Shown in pieces: positions 10,636-22,703 of a DNA stretch of 64,000 nt. Below the pieces are notes generated by a model. That model was given only the letters and a program-made list of their open reading frames with translations, did not search any database and was not told the DNA's origin. Location: positions 1,066,500 through 1,130,499 of the forward strand of contig BCKK01000003.1 in the NCBI GenBank assembly GCA_001600615.1. Reading direction: 5' to 3'. The stretch is from Dioszegia crocea. Taxonomy: Eukaryota > Basidiomycota > Tremellomycetes > Tremellales > Bulleribasidiaceae. Each line of letters starts with the position of its first letter. Position 1 is the stretch's first letter. The translations under genes were made by a program, and so were the position numbers.

Positions 10636-13600
10636 TTACAACCGCAGTGGCGCCCCCATAGTCTCCTCACAACGCTTACTAACGCTCCCCACGAACCCTC
10701 TCCAAGTATCCCACCATTCCCTCCCAGCCATCCTGTCCTTCTCCAGCACCATATACTCATCCACATCCTCTCCACCCTTCTCATCCTTCCACTTCTCCCC
10801 TAAAATGACCTTCATCCACTTCAAACATTCAATCGCCGCTTCAACCCCTCCCACCCCTACACCCGGCTCCATCAACCTCACAAGATATCCCTCGACCTTC
10901 TTGGCATCCCGCTCAGCAGGTCCTTTCCTACCTCTCGATTCAACCCATTTCGTTATGGTATCCAAGACATCCGGCAATTTCGTCGCATTGAGCATAGACG
11001 GCCGACGACTTTCTGGCCGAACGATTGCTGGCCGAGCAATAATCGGCACGCTGCCCGCTCTAGACCCTCTCGGACTAGTAGAGACATTCCGATCTTGTCC
11101 TATCCCCTTAGACTTATCCGCCTCCCGCTCTTTCGCTCGGATCCGGGATGTATCGGCCGGTCGATGTAGAGCTAGGCGCTGACGCTGCTTTCGGCGTTCC
11201 TCCGTGATGATCTCCTTTTGCATGTCGAGGGGAAGTTCGGCAAAGAAGGATGGATCGATACCGAGTTCGACAAGGTCTTTGACCAAGTATAGCCCTATCT
11301 TTACCGACGGATCGGCATCGGGTTTGTCATCTTCGTCCGAGATGTCAATCATCTCAACAGCCTTCACCGGTGGTAGTGCTGGGGTTGACGCTCCCGTACT
11401 TTCCCTTCGCGTTCGGTCCTTCTCTTTCTCCTTGCCCTTGCCCTTGGGCGAAATCGTCATGTCCACCACATCCACCACCTCGGTCGCCGGTGTTCTGCCC
11501 CTTGACGCCGACCTCTTTCTTTCTCTCGCCTCCATTCCTCCCCCAGACCCATCTCCCTTCCCAGCCTTACTCCACGCAGAGTACAGAGCCAGATCGGCAA
11601 TCTGCCCCGCCTTAAGCTGAGTCTTCATTTTCGGTCTTAGCTGCTTTGTGATGTGCGCAGCAGAATGTCGTCCGTCCTTGTTGATCGTATGATCAAGTTT
11701 GGACCAGAAGGGCACGGTGGATCCGACGGTATCTTTCAGTCGGGTAGGCGGGTGGGAGGTGACTTTACCCGGAGCAAGGCGTGATGCAGCTTCTGCAGGG
11801 GCAGGAATGGCGGGTTTGGAAGTATTGGCGGAGGAAGAACCAAGGGCGGGAACGACAGACTTCTTTGCTGCTCGTGTTCGGGCATGCTCTTCCCGTACCT
11901 CTCGCTGCAAGTCGGCAGGTAGAGCAGCGAGGAAATCAGGGTCGATACCATCTGACGAAGCGGCCGCGGCGAGGCGCGAGGGGCCGGCGCTGGCATTGAG
12001 TTGCGGTTGGCGTTTTTGGGCGGGTTCCGATAGTTGCGCGAGAGGTTGTACGGCCGGTGTCTCCTCCATCTCCGCCTCGGCCAGATTCCCTGCCCATTCT
12101 TCTCTTTCCTCCTCCATCTGCTCGTCCTTAGCTGCCGCCTTGCCCTTCGTACCACTCGTCCCAAAGCTCAATACCGCCTGACCAGCCTCACGTTCCGCCT
12201 TCTCTCCATCGAGCTTCGTCATCTGTATCCCGACACCTCTGAGCTCCACCGGATCCAAACCCAGAGTCCGGAGAAGCTTTACAGCCTCCACCCCCAAAAT
12301 CTCAGGATCGTCCGTCGATGCCCCGCCCTTCGTGCCGACAGACGAAGACTTGTTGAACGTCTCACACCATCCATGACCCAAAAACTGCCCATTAGCCACT
12401 GGTAAGCCCCAAAGATGGAAGAAAGACCCACTTTGGGCGGTTCAACAGGAGCTTCAGGATGCCTCTTCATGATTTTCAACGTCAAAAGTCGTCCCTTCGC
12501 ATTGACCTGTTTCATCCGCTTAGCCACTTCTGCCGCCAAATCCCTGACGCAGATTTCCGCCTGCTCATCATTCCTAAATCGGATTCCATACTACATCATC
12601 AGCCACTATCCCATGCGTGTGCTCACATTCATTTCGGCTGAAATACTTTTCCGCTCTTTATGAGGTTCCAATTTTCGCTCGTCAATTCCTCTCAGATAGC
12701 CCCAGACCATCTCTCCAGTCTTGGGCCCCAACAATCCCCTAAACGCGCCCTTGGGATGATCCATCAATTCCCCAGCGATAGTCGTGCCGAACTTCTCCTC
12801 GATTTTGCTTTTGATTGAGTATCCGACAGAGGGGAAGTCATCGACATCGAGCGGGGCGAGAAAGGTCGGGATCTCGACCGTAGTCAGGTGGTACACCCCC
12901 GCAGGCTTGGCCCGGCGAGTAGCTAGTTTTGAGAGGAGGACATTGTGCGAGATACCAATGCTGACTGCCCCAATTAGCCAAACAGTATCACTGGAATGCA
13001 ATTTACATACCTTCACATCCAGTCTCTCTTCGTATATCATCTCTGATCTTCTGTGCAATTTCCACAGCGGCATCTCTGGGTTTGAGTGGAGGTCGCTCCG
13101 CTAACAGATCCATTCCCTCCTCATCGACAAGTCCATCTGCTTCGACCATACCCTCCGCCACGCCCTCTTCATCCGCCTCTTCCGGCGCGGCTTCCCTCGC
13201 CGCAACTGCGCTCGTGACATCGATCAACGCTTCGTCGACACTGACCGCCTGCAACTCATCCGCATACCCCATCAACACGGTGTAGAACGCCAAGGAGAAC
13301 TTCTTGTATGTCTCAAATTCATACCTGTTGTGTGAGCTGGGTGACACCAGAAAAGCGCACGTCTTAGCTCACGGTATAGTCTGCAACTCCTCGCCGACCA
13401 AAGTCCTTGCCCTACCCAGACTCATCCCATTCTTGACCCCCTTTGCTCTCGCCTCATAGCTCGCCGACGCGATCTCACTGGTACTCCCCTCCATCCTAGT
13501 TCCGCCAGTAGAATGACAAACCACCGAAGGCTTGCCACGGAGATGCGGCCGAGTAGCCAATCCGCACGAAACGAAAAAGCAATCAAAATCGACGTGAAAA

Positions 13601-15122
13601 ATCATCTTTTGGCCTGTTGACCCGGTCGGTTGAGCCCGAGTCGGGAGGACAGACTGAGCGAGGGAAAGATGAGAAATGGTGGATGTTGATGGAGCTTTAA
13701 GCGAATTTTCTTCCGATTGTCGTTGAGCCGCAGCTACCAAGACCCGAAGCTCAGTTTTCCACGTTGAGAGATGGTGTAACCTGATATCAGTCAGAATCTT
13801 GGCAGAATCACATACCTGCTGTTCTGGTAGTAGCCGTCAATGAATCCGCCTTCATTCCCCCGCTCAGCCGTATTCTTCAATCGCCACTCCTGATCTTTGA
13901 GCAATCTGGCTGCGTCTTCGTTACTCTCCTTCGACGCATAGAATTCCCACGATCCTTCGCTCTTCCTGGGAGTGGTTTCGGTTTTCCGCGATACCGGGGA
14001 TTTGATAGGTGATTGACCTAAAGAAGGGGCGATGAGGGGTTTGACGGAAGGGAGGGGTGTTGGACGGGGTTTGCCGGGTGTGGACAGAGGAGGGTCGGGT
14101 TTTGTCTCGACTCGCGAAGCGCTCTCGGGTTGAGCCATGAAATTGTTACTCACGGACTCATCCGTGGTTCGTTTGACTCGTTCCGGGCTGGTCGAGATGG
14201 TACTATCGACAGGCTTTATTGCTACTGAAGCGATAGCCGCGGCTCGATCGACATTGGGCCTTTTTGTGCTCGGCTCTATCGCCTCCTCTTCCTCATTGCC
14301 ACTTTCCCCCTCCCTTTCCCTCTTCGGCCGCTGTGTGGGCTCACCCTTGAAGAACCCCTCAAGCCCCTTCCGCCCATCCTCTTCCCATCCCCCTTGCACA
14401 GTCAACTTCCACCTCGTCCAATCCAGCAACTTCCCCGCCTTACAGCTCTCCAGTATCCACGCCTCGCGAACTACTTTGTAATTCACAAATTGCTTGAATT
14501 TCATCTGAGTCAACATTGGCGCGATGATGTATTTCACCATCCCTTTGCTCCTCAGGACCGGCCTTACCTCCCCTCCCCTTTGCAAAATCATCTTGCGCAG
14601 TTCTTCCATCGGTGGTTGTGTGTTTCCGTTGATGTAGAACGATAAATCTCGGAAGATCTGGGGCAGTCCGGCAGCTGCCGGATCTGCCATTGCAATCTCG
14701 CGATTCTGCGTTTGGACCTTGATTTCCTTTTTCCGCATGTAATCGCCAATGTCGCCGAATTTGTTCGGTGCATATTCTGCACCGGTGAGGTAGGTGTGGG
14801 CCGCCATGTCGGCGAATGGATCGGATCGATTGGGGAGGTAGGATAGGGTGGTGCCAGACCGGTCCTCCTCGTATGGCTTGGGGACTTCATAGAGGGGTTC
14901 CGGCTTTGCGACTAGCGGGAGGGAAGGAGATTCCGGAGAAGATCTCAACTTCCGACGTTTGGCTGAGTGACCCTCCCCTTTCTGACCTGGGATTGTAGTA
15001 GACAGCTCATTGTCTGGAGCTACTAGCTTCGCCGCCTCGTTCCAGAATGTCGGAGACGACGTCGGGAAAGAGGACGACGGGTGATCATCCTGCTTTCCAG
15101 CGCCTGGCACGGCGTTTGGCAT
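10636..15122 (-). CDS. REV1: REV1 translesion DNA polymerase (deoxycytidyl transferase), ~1424 aa
   Basis: Y-family polymerase that inserts dC opposite lesions and scaffolds polymerase zeta. Seen: exons 15122-13816, 13780-13373, 13324-13011, 12964-12627, 12590-12432 and 12384-10636 (4275 nt, in frame). Order: BRCT domain (about residues 150-260, with GGEVRPVL and WILESCKAGK), catalytic core with FHVDFDCFFVS and SVDEALIDV metal ligands and GIRFRND little finger, then two ubiquitin-binding motifs, IDPDFLAALPADLQREV (near 11900-11950) and IDPSFFAELPLDMQKEI (near 11220-11275), and a C-terminal helical domain ending near 10636 that in the family binds Rev7 and other polymerases. An Asp/Glu-rich insert splits the palm region (13090-13220). 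Every expected REV1 module is present. Confidence 0.95.
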
Positions 15123-15335
15123 GCTCAGGAGAGAGTATGGCTTTGGTTTAGGTCATTACTGGAGGTGTATGTACTGAAGGTGTCTTCTATGGTCCAGTCA
15201 GCTCAGATTTCCACCGTTGGTTCCGGGGGACTTTCGGCGATGCCCGATAGGGCCGAATGTGGACCTTATGCCTCGAGAATAGCCGCTGGGTAAGTACTCT
15301 TTGTACATCTACTTTACTCGACATCTTGGAGCACA

Positions 15336-17530
15336 ATGGGTGCCATAGAACTACAGAACAGCGAGTCCGAGCTCCCAATCACATCCTGGCCCCGCAAAAC
15401 AATCAGGAAAAATAAGCATGTGGCGACCCTCCTCGCTACGTTCCTCATCGCCTTCCCGCTCTGCCTCTATCAATCCTCCTTACCCCTCCCGAAATTCCTT
15501 CCGGGATGCCACCATCGTCGACCCCATATCTCAGATACGGTCGCTCTGGAGGCTGCTAAATGTCCCGCCCAGCCCGCCGCGCTGAATGTCGGCACTGACT
15601 GGGACCCGCTCCATGACGACTTGTACGCCGAGCTTGCTGCAAGGCGCCTCTCCCAGGCAGTCCAGCACGAAACTATATCATACGATGACTTCGGTTCCAT
15701 CGCGGCGAATGACACTGCTCTCGACAAGCACTACGTCTTTGCCGATTGGATGTATAATGAATACCCCAAGGTGTTCAATACCCTCAAGCATGAGGTGGTG
15801 AATTTCCACGGTCAGCTGTTGACGTGGGAAGGGAGCAACAAGGCTTTGCAGCCTATCATCCTCATGGCGCATACGGATGTAGTTCCTGTGGCCGGTGATA
15901 CGCTTGATCAGTGGACTTTCCCGCCATTCGAAGGGAAGATCGCAGTGAATGCCACGAAGGAAACGCCTGGCACGTGGGTATGGGGCAGAGGCGCAAGTGA
16001 TTGCAAGAACCAATTGATGGGGATTTTGGGAGCCACCGAGAGGCTAGTGTCTGAGGGATTCGTGCCAGAACGAACCATCATCATCGCCAGTGGATTCGAC
16101 GAAGAGGTGAGTTCAGCGTCGTGAAGAGGGCTAATTATAGATTGGGGGCAAGAAGGGTGCAGGTGAATTGGCTAGTGTGATCACCTCACGATATGGCGAT
16201 GACTCGATTGCTTTCGTCGTGGATGAAGGATTCGACGGTGTGACTGAGCAGTACGGCGCTCAAGTTGCCAGTTTTGGGATGTCAGAGAAGGGCGCGTTGG
16301 ATGTTAAAATCACGGTCGAGACACCCGGAGGTCACTCTAGCGTGCCGCCAAAACACACCGGCAGTACGTCCTTCCCCCTCTACTCTTCTTGGTCTTGTCC
16401 ACTGTTTTGGAGGGCGACCTATTATTGTTGTACCATCCAGAGCATGATCTAAATTCTGCGATCCGGTGAAACCACACATGCTCAAATCAAATTCCATAAT
16501 CCCCACTCAAAACTATTGGACAAAAGGCTGACGCAAACAGTCGGAATCATGTCACTTCTCATCACACACCTCGAATCTCACCCATTCCACCCTTCCCTCC
16601 AAGCCGAATCGCCCTACCTCAAATGGCTCACTTGCATGTCGGACCTCGCCCCTGATTTTCCCAAAGGGTTGAAACGCCAGGTCAAGCATCCTCGAGCTTG
16701 GCCTAAATTAGCCCATCAGCTTGCTGGGCGCGACAGGCGGCTCAACAGTTTCCTAGCTACGACACAGGCGGTAGATCTCATCAGGGGCGGTGTGAAGGTC
16801 AATGCTTTGCCTGAAGTAGTTGAAGGTGAGCTAGGTTTAGGAGATGACCTGGAATCAATAGCTGACAAGTATAGCTACTGTGAACCACCGAATTGCCTTG
16901 TACGTCATCTATCCTCTGCTCTATAAACCAAGCTGATAAGCAGTACCTCATCCGTCAACGCGACCCTTAAACACATGACTGACCTCCTCATCCCACTCGC
17001 CAAAAAGCTAGAATTCACCATCACCCCATTCGATCACGACTCTCACTCTAAAACCAAGAAATCCTCGCACCACATCACCCTGGCAATCTCCAACGACCGC
17101 GCTTTGGAGCCTGCCCCAATCACTTCGGGAGACACCAAGTCATTTGCGTTGATGGCTGGAACGGCTAAGCATGTGTTTGGAAAAGAGACCATTGTGGCTC
17201 CTAGTGGGATGTACGGTGAGCTATACTCTCCCGCTGTTGTACCAATTCCGACTGTGCCGGGAATATCAGCTTATTGTTCAGCTAACACCGACACCAAGTG
17301 GTTCTGGAACCTCACTAAGAACATCTATCGGTTCACACCTGCTTTGATCTCTGCCAATTTCAATGTGCACACTGTTGACGAGGTGAGTATCTTACCGGCC
17401 AGTGAGCACCTCAATGGCAATTGGCAGAATGCTGATATGTCAGAAAATGCCCCTGGCCGGACACCTCAACACGACTCGATTCTTCTATAAGCTTATCCGT
17501 AACTCAGAAGGTTGGAACACGGACGAGTAG
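15336..17530 (+). CDS. CPS1: Vacuolar carboxypeptidase S (M20 Gly-X carboxypeptidase), 609 aa
   Basis: Zinc exopeptidase of the vacuole lumen that releases C-terminal residues from peptides. Seen: exons 15336-16106, 16141-16363, 16541-16825, 16875-16899, 16944-17382 and 17444-17530 sum to 1830 nt in frame. A cytosolic N-terminus is followed by one membrane anchor (ATLLATFLIAFPLCLYQSS), the type II topology of yeast Cps1. Metal and catalytic residues: MAHTDVVPV, WGRGASDCKNQL, DEEIGGKKGA, VDEGFD and a late FNVHTVDE histidine. The C-terminus (LIRNSEGW) matches the family. Odd: a 25-nt exon at 16875-16899, and one intron (16364-16540) far longer than its neighbours. Convergent with PCF11 at only 182 bp. 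Confidence 0.93.
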
Positions 17531-17712
17531 GGCTTGGAAATTGGACACTCTGAAAAGGTCGAATAAGGGATCATTTAGTATTGTGCCGATGCAGATTGCA
17601 AGAACCATTCCTTTCAAAAGGCCTGATCAAGTCCTGGACACTGACCGTTGATTGAAGAAGCTCGAATAGAGCACAGTTGGATGAGGTGATCATGATATGA
17701 ATTCATGGATGA

Positions 17713-20149
17713 CTATGAAGAAGCTACTTCCTCGGAAACCACATCGCCCGTCATCGCCTCAGAGTTGACTACTGGGACCTCTTCTTCTGCTCTCCCTACC
17801 TCACCCACCACCTGGACCTCCATCTTGACCCTCTTCCGCTCCTCCTCTGCGTCTTCCTCCGCTTTCCGCTTCCCACTCCCCACGTTTTCTCCTTCTGCGC
17901 CACCCGGGTTTCCATCAACTACCGGCCCACTCAAGCCAGGCACCTCAATCTCAATAGGCACAACCTCCTCCACTAGCTCAGGTTTGACTTCTACCTTCTC
18001 GGCAATCACCCCCTCCGGGTCCGCCCCAACTTCCGCTCCCACCGGTCCTTCGGATGCAGCTGTAGATCCAGACCCCGACCCAGCTGTGATTTCCACTGAT
18101 AAAGGATGCGGTTCTGCCTTGGCTCCTGGAGCCTCAGGATCCGGCGTCATACCGGGACTCTTGCTCGTCGTCCCCGCACTTCCTCCTCTACCCTTGGCCA
18201 CTCTCGCTAATCGATTCGCCGTCAATTGTTGTTGTCGGCATGTAGCATGCATAATCTGTCATTTGTCAGCTTGCGTTCACATCATCCGTCGAGCACAGGA
18301 CAACTAACCTTTCCATTGATGTCGATCGCATTTCGCCACACCCACTCTTCCTCACTCTCCGACCATTCCCTCTTGAATCCCTCTTTACAAACTGGACAGA
18401 CCGCCGCTGCTGCTCCAGCCGGACCAGTCGGCACTCTGACCCATTTCTGCTGCAATTCCTCTGTCGTCTTGACAGGTTTTGCCGGACTCCCATTTGCACC
18501 GCCCGACACCGCCGCCGTTCCAGATGCCGAGTTGGCCCCAGTCGTTCCGGCAATCGTATCAGGGGCGGTAGATGATCCTGCGATGGGGATATCATTCACC
18601 CATTCCTCGGCGCGTGGAAGCCACCGCCGGTGCGCGCCCCGACCAGACGAGTTTCGCTCGTCCTTGTTTCTCCGGGCGTGCCAGTCCATATGTGCGTTAA
18701 GCTGGTCACCATCTGATGGGAATCGGGCGGCACATTGGGAGCATTGAATAGGGAGGTGTTCTAGTGGTAAGGCATTCATTCTGGAATTTAGTATGTGTCT
18801 ATTTAGGCAAAGGAGGGAGACGCACCGATTCATATCGAGATTTCCTAGGGACAGATTCAGGCTCAGTACCATATCTTCGTAATCGTCAAGCCTTGTCCTT
18901 TCTTTGGGTTTGACTGTAGCCGGTGCGAGGTCAGGAGTGCGAGGAGTGGATGAGACGCCCGAGCCAGTGAGGCTGTTGAGGATGCTGAGCATGTTGGCGT
19001 CGAATAGGGGCGCGGCGGGCATTGGGGCCGGGGCGGGAGTAGGCGTGGAAGAAGATGGGAAGGGGGGCATGGAGTGAGGGGGTTGGTCATACGAGTTATG
19101 AAGAGTGGGCGCGAAGGGAGGAAGGGACGGTGCAGGGTTTGGGGGTGGGTATTGCTGAGCCAAGGTCGGTGTAGGTGGGAAAGGGGGAAGAGCCGGGCGA
19201 GAGTACCCACCGGGCGGGCCCATAGATTGCTGTCCCGAGTAACCCATACCCCTCAACTGATCCATAATCTGCTGCAGTTCCGCCGGTTGAACATGGCGGG
19301 TATTAAGCATCTCGCTCAACCCCATCAACGCCGTCAATTGCGTTTGGACACTCCGATCCCAGGCCCGCTGCGCCGCTTCGCCCTGCTTCACACCGATCGT
19401 AGCGTGGATAGCAGCCAGTACCGACTCCCGCGTAACGACATCGCGAGCTGGCACAGGAGGTCCAGGCAGACCAGGATGCATCCTCTGGCCAACACCGCCA
19501 AAGATCTCACGCTCGACAGCTTCGCGCGCTGCGGGTCCGTATAGCTCGCTTCCCTCCGGTCCCGATCTGCGCCATAGAGAAATCATCTCTTCCATCTTCA
19601 CTCGGGTGACTCCGTCCACCTCGCGGTGCGTCCGTATGTACAGTCGCGGTACCATCTGCTGTAACAGATGCGTCGTATATGGCGGACCGACATTTTTGGA
19701 TATTGAATCGAGCAGGTACAGCTTGGGTAGCTTTTCGTGTGCGGGAGACTGATGATTAGCTGAGAACTCATCATTGCTGCGTTAGGGTTAGAGGCCGGAT
19801 TGGACATCGGGATCATGCATAGACTACGATTCCGGCAGAGAAAACATACCCGATAAACAGCACCTTCAATCTCTTCAACTACCGCCGTCATGTTCCCCCA
19901 CTGATTCTGATCACGCATCTGCATCGCCAAGATCGACAACTCCTGGATTAAAGGCCGGGAGTTGAAGGTGAGTTCTTTGAGACGGTCTGCATAGTATGAC
20001 CTGAATGGATCGACTGGCGGGCCAGGTTGATAGTGGTGGGCTGCTGGCGGTGCGGGTGGGTAATAGCCGTGAGTTGGGGCGAGGGAGGTTGGGGGTGGGC
20101 CATAAGAGGGAGCTGGATTGGGTTGGTAGGGATAGGACTGGTACGCCAT
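17713..20149 (-). CDS. PCF11: PCF11-like mRNA 3'-end cleavage factor subunit, 745 aa
   Basis: Component of cleavage factor IA that links the RNA polymerase II C-terminal domain to pre-mRNA cleavage and termination. Seen: exons 20149-19850, 19748-18826, 18780-18309 and 18255-17713 (2238 nt, in frame). A Pro/Tyr-rich start leads into a CTD-interacting domain (LKELTFNSRPLIQELSILA; KLPKLYLLDSISKNVG; RVKMEEMISLWRR). A long Pro-rich linker follows, then two zinc-finger segments (CSQCAARFPS...HMDWHARRN and CPVCKEGF...WVWRNAIDINGK) flanking the Clp1-binding-like region, and an acidic/Pro tail. The final exon begins with MHATCRQQQ. The two C-terminal zinc fingers plus the CID separate PCF11 from other CID proteins. 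Confidence 0.9.
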
Positions 20150-20889
20150 TGTTTAGAGTCGAAAAGTCGATGTATTCCGTATGACTGGATCTAGGCCCTC
20201 GCTCAACCGCTCGCGCAGCGCTGTATGCCAATCTTGACTGACGGATCAATCAAGCTTAGTTAGACTAGTATCCTGCGTTAGACAGTAGGTAGAGGGACGG
20301 GAGGGGGGATGTGTAAGCGCTCGCTGGAGGATATCCTGGAAACTTGTTTACACTTCTGTACGCTACTACTACAGACAGTGATGGGCTCTGTCTCACGCCC
20401 TAGACTGTGTTGGGTTGCAGTGAATGGATACTACTATAGCAATGTGATGTAGATTGGGAAGATAAACGATAAACAATGCAGGTGGAGGGTCAGAATTGCA
20501 AAGGCGCACCAAATATAACTCCGAGCGGCGTTACGAGAGTGGCGTTTTGCCACCCAAAGATGTGGAGAAGCAACTTACGAAATCTAGACCACCCTCCTTC
20601 TACTTTCTTTACTAAGCGTTTTGCGTCGTTCAAGTCGGCTTTCCCAAGAACTGACAATACCTCCAGCGATCTGTGCCTTTGGATCGTTGCAAAATCTCAT
20701 GCATGGCATACATGGGGCACATCACAAAATTGCCCCCCTAACCGGTAGCTTTCCCACGGCTGCATCTCTCGGCAGTCCTCGGCGCATCGACCATCGGTGA
20801 CGACATGGCGACGACCTGTACAAACCCTGTACGAGTACATCCTCCCGCCTATCTCCAATCCACCTTGAATCCACCACACCACTCACACC
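20150..20889. other. Divergent promoter region between PCF11 and the carbonic anhydrase
   Basis: 740 bp serving both divergent genes. A short + frame at 20476-20748 has no recognisable features and I do not support it. No repeat or RNA gene seen. Confidence 0.5.
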
Positions 20890-21504
20890 ATGTCCAAAGC
20901 CCGCGAATATGCTCTCCACTGCAACACCACCTACTCTGTCTCCCCCTCAGGCCCGGTCCAGTCCAGCGCCATGAAGCCCAACCCCGGTCCCCCTCCTACC
21001 GCCCGAACAGCCATCGTCACATGTATGGACGCTCGCATTGACCCTTTTTCCATGTTCAACCTTTCCCTCGGCGAAGCGCACGTCATTCGCGTCGGAGGGG
21101 GCCGAGCGCCAGACGCCCTCCGTTCCTTGATAGCCAGCGAGCACGTTCTCGGAACCACGGAAATCATGGTCGTCCACCATACAGACTGCGGCTTTTCCAA
21201 GGCGCCTAGCGAAGATGCGGCGCGGGCGGAAGTACGGGCGAGTCTCGGAGGAAGGTCCGTGGACTGGATGAGCTTCATGTTGCTGAAAAAAGACCTGAAG
21301 GATAGTGTGCGGGATGACGTGAGGTTTCTGAGGGAGAGCCCGTACATCAAGAAGGGGGCGACGATCTCGGGGTGGGTGTATGACACGACGAAAGGGACGA
21401 TGGAGGAGGTGATTATGGAGGGAGAGGGGGAGGAAGCGGTTGGGAGTAAGGAGGAGGGAGGGCTGGTTTCGGGGACTAGTACGGTTGTGCACCAGGTCAT
21501 TTAG
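20890..21504 (+). CDS. Beta-type carbonic anhydrase, 204 aa, intronless
   Basis: Zinc enzyme interconverting CO2 and bicarbonate; in fungi it supplies bicarbonate for biosynthesis and CO2-dependent cAMP signalling. Seen: the three zinc ligands sit in CMDARID (Cys, with the Asp-Arg dyad) and HHTDCG (His and Cys), within a Rossmann-like fold that includes RVGGGRAPDALRS and the family end GWVYDTTKGTMEEV. At 204 aa without an N-terminal extension it resembles the small 'HTDCGF' clade and not the classical fungal CAN2 type. A 25-residue acidic, Ser/Gly-rich tail follows the conserved end. There is no visible targeting signal. Unlike nearly all neighbours it has no intron. Confidence 0.87.
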   Translation: MSKAREYALHCNTTYSVSPSGPVQSSAMKPNPGPPPTARTAIVTCMDARIDPFSMFNLSLGEAHVIRVGGGRAPDALRSLIASEHVLGTTEIMVVHHTDCGFSKAPSEDAARAEVRASLGGRSVDWMSFMLLKKDLKDSVRDDVRFLRESPYIKKGATISGWVYDTTKGTMEEVIMEGEGEEAVGSKEEGGLVSGTSTVVHQVI

Positions 21505-22703
21505 CCGGGGCAAGTTGAGTTACCCAGTATTTTAGGGGTGATTAAGCTGCATATGTGCTATGTAGTAGGTATGTGCTTTTGCTCCAAGTTAGGCTCTCTC
21601 ACCCACGGTACCCAAACCTCCCGCAAAGTCACCTGGGTCGAATGAAGAAACCGACCTCCTTTGGTCATCATCTGGCCAATATGTCGCTGACTTCTTGCGC
21701 TTTCTTCACATTACAGCAATCTGAGTCGGACAATCATCATCTGGCACGACTGTAGAGACGCCTCTCGCCAGGATGTCGTACATACCCTGCGAACGTATCC
21801 GCTCAATGCTCAAGTAGGCGCTTCGCAGGGGGTGGCTCCATAGCCCCCTCAAATTTCAGAGCGACTGCACACACAGGACGATATGGACTCCTTGTATAGG
21901 CCCTATCCTCCATGGCATCTGGGCGCTAAGTAAGACCTGGAGATATTTCTATCATATCCTACTTGAGATCAGCGTGCAGCAAATATCGTCTAGCTTTAGC
22001 CTCAGGCAGCTCCTCAGACGCCCATCTCGTCTCAGCAGCAACAGCGTCCATGAAGTCTTTCCAGGCCCGTTTCCCCCTCCCATCTCTGTTGCGCCTCCTC
22101 TTCTCGCGCATGCTAAACCTACTAGAGCGCCCTCCCAGCGTCTTTAGACAGGTAAAGTCTAGATCAGAGCCGTTTCATAATTTGGTTCCGCATTCCTCCT
22201 CGCGTTTCAAATTTTAGGGTCAAGGCATGTGCGCCTAGATAGAAACGTGCGTGTCCAACGACCGATAACAGGGGGCTCCTTTTGGTATCTCTGCGCTTTG
22301 ACCTTATATTGAGAGTATAGCGGCTCGAGTTGAGGCTGTGCCACAGCATCGCAACAGCAGTGAAGCAAGCGCACCGCCGAGCTGTCATGGGGCGAGGGGG
22401 AGGCGGAGATGGCGGGAATCCGAAACGCCAAGACAATCCGGGCCGCGGGGTGTCTCGGAAGTGACGGAAGCCGAGCGTTGCCTCGATTTTGAATGTCCTT
22501 TCGTCGTTGTGAGTGTGCTTATTGTTCACTCCAGTCATCGCCTCTCTTCTCACACTCGCACAGCACACCGCTTTGCAGCTGTGGAAACGGATCGAATCTC
22601 TTAAAAGATCGAAGCGGGCAGTTCCCCTTCGATCCCCCCGTCCGCACAGACCGCATTCCTCCAACTTCGCCACCACCGCACGTCCCGACACTCTCCACCG
22701 ATA
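21505..22703. other. 1.2 kb intergenic region upstream of the S41-like pair
   Basis: I find no convincing gene. Two frames, 21963-22217 (+) and 22164-22691 (-), lack domains, good starts and homologous motifs. The last 150 bp is C-rich on the + strand and looks like the leader of the following secreted protein gene. Confidence 0.5.

Noticed and set aside
17705..18307. Plus-strand frame rich in Ser/Thr/Pro antisense to PCF11
   Set aside because: Mirror of the acidic, Pro-rich PCF11 tail; the PCF11 exon continues a conserved zinc-finger frame.
20476..20748. Plus-strand frame of 90 codons before the carbonic anhydrase
   Set aside because: No domain or splice continuation, and it occupies the expected promoter.
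22164..22691. Minus-strand frame of 175 codons before the first S41 gene
   Set aside because: No recognisable domain, no introns where neighbours have many, and it runs into the leader of the S41 gene.
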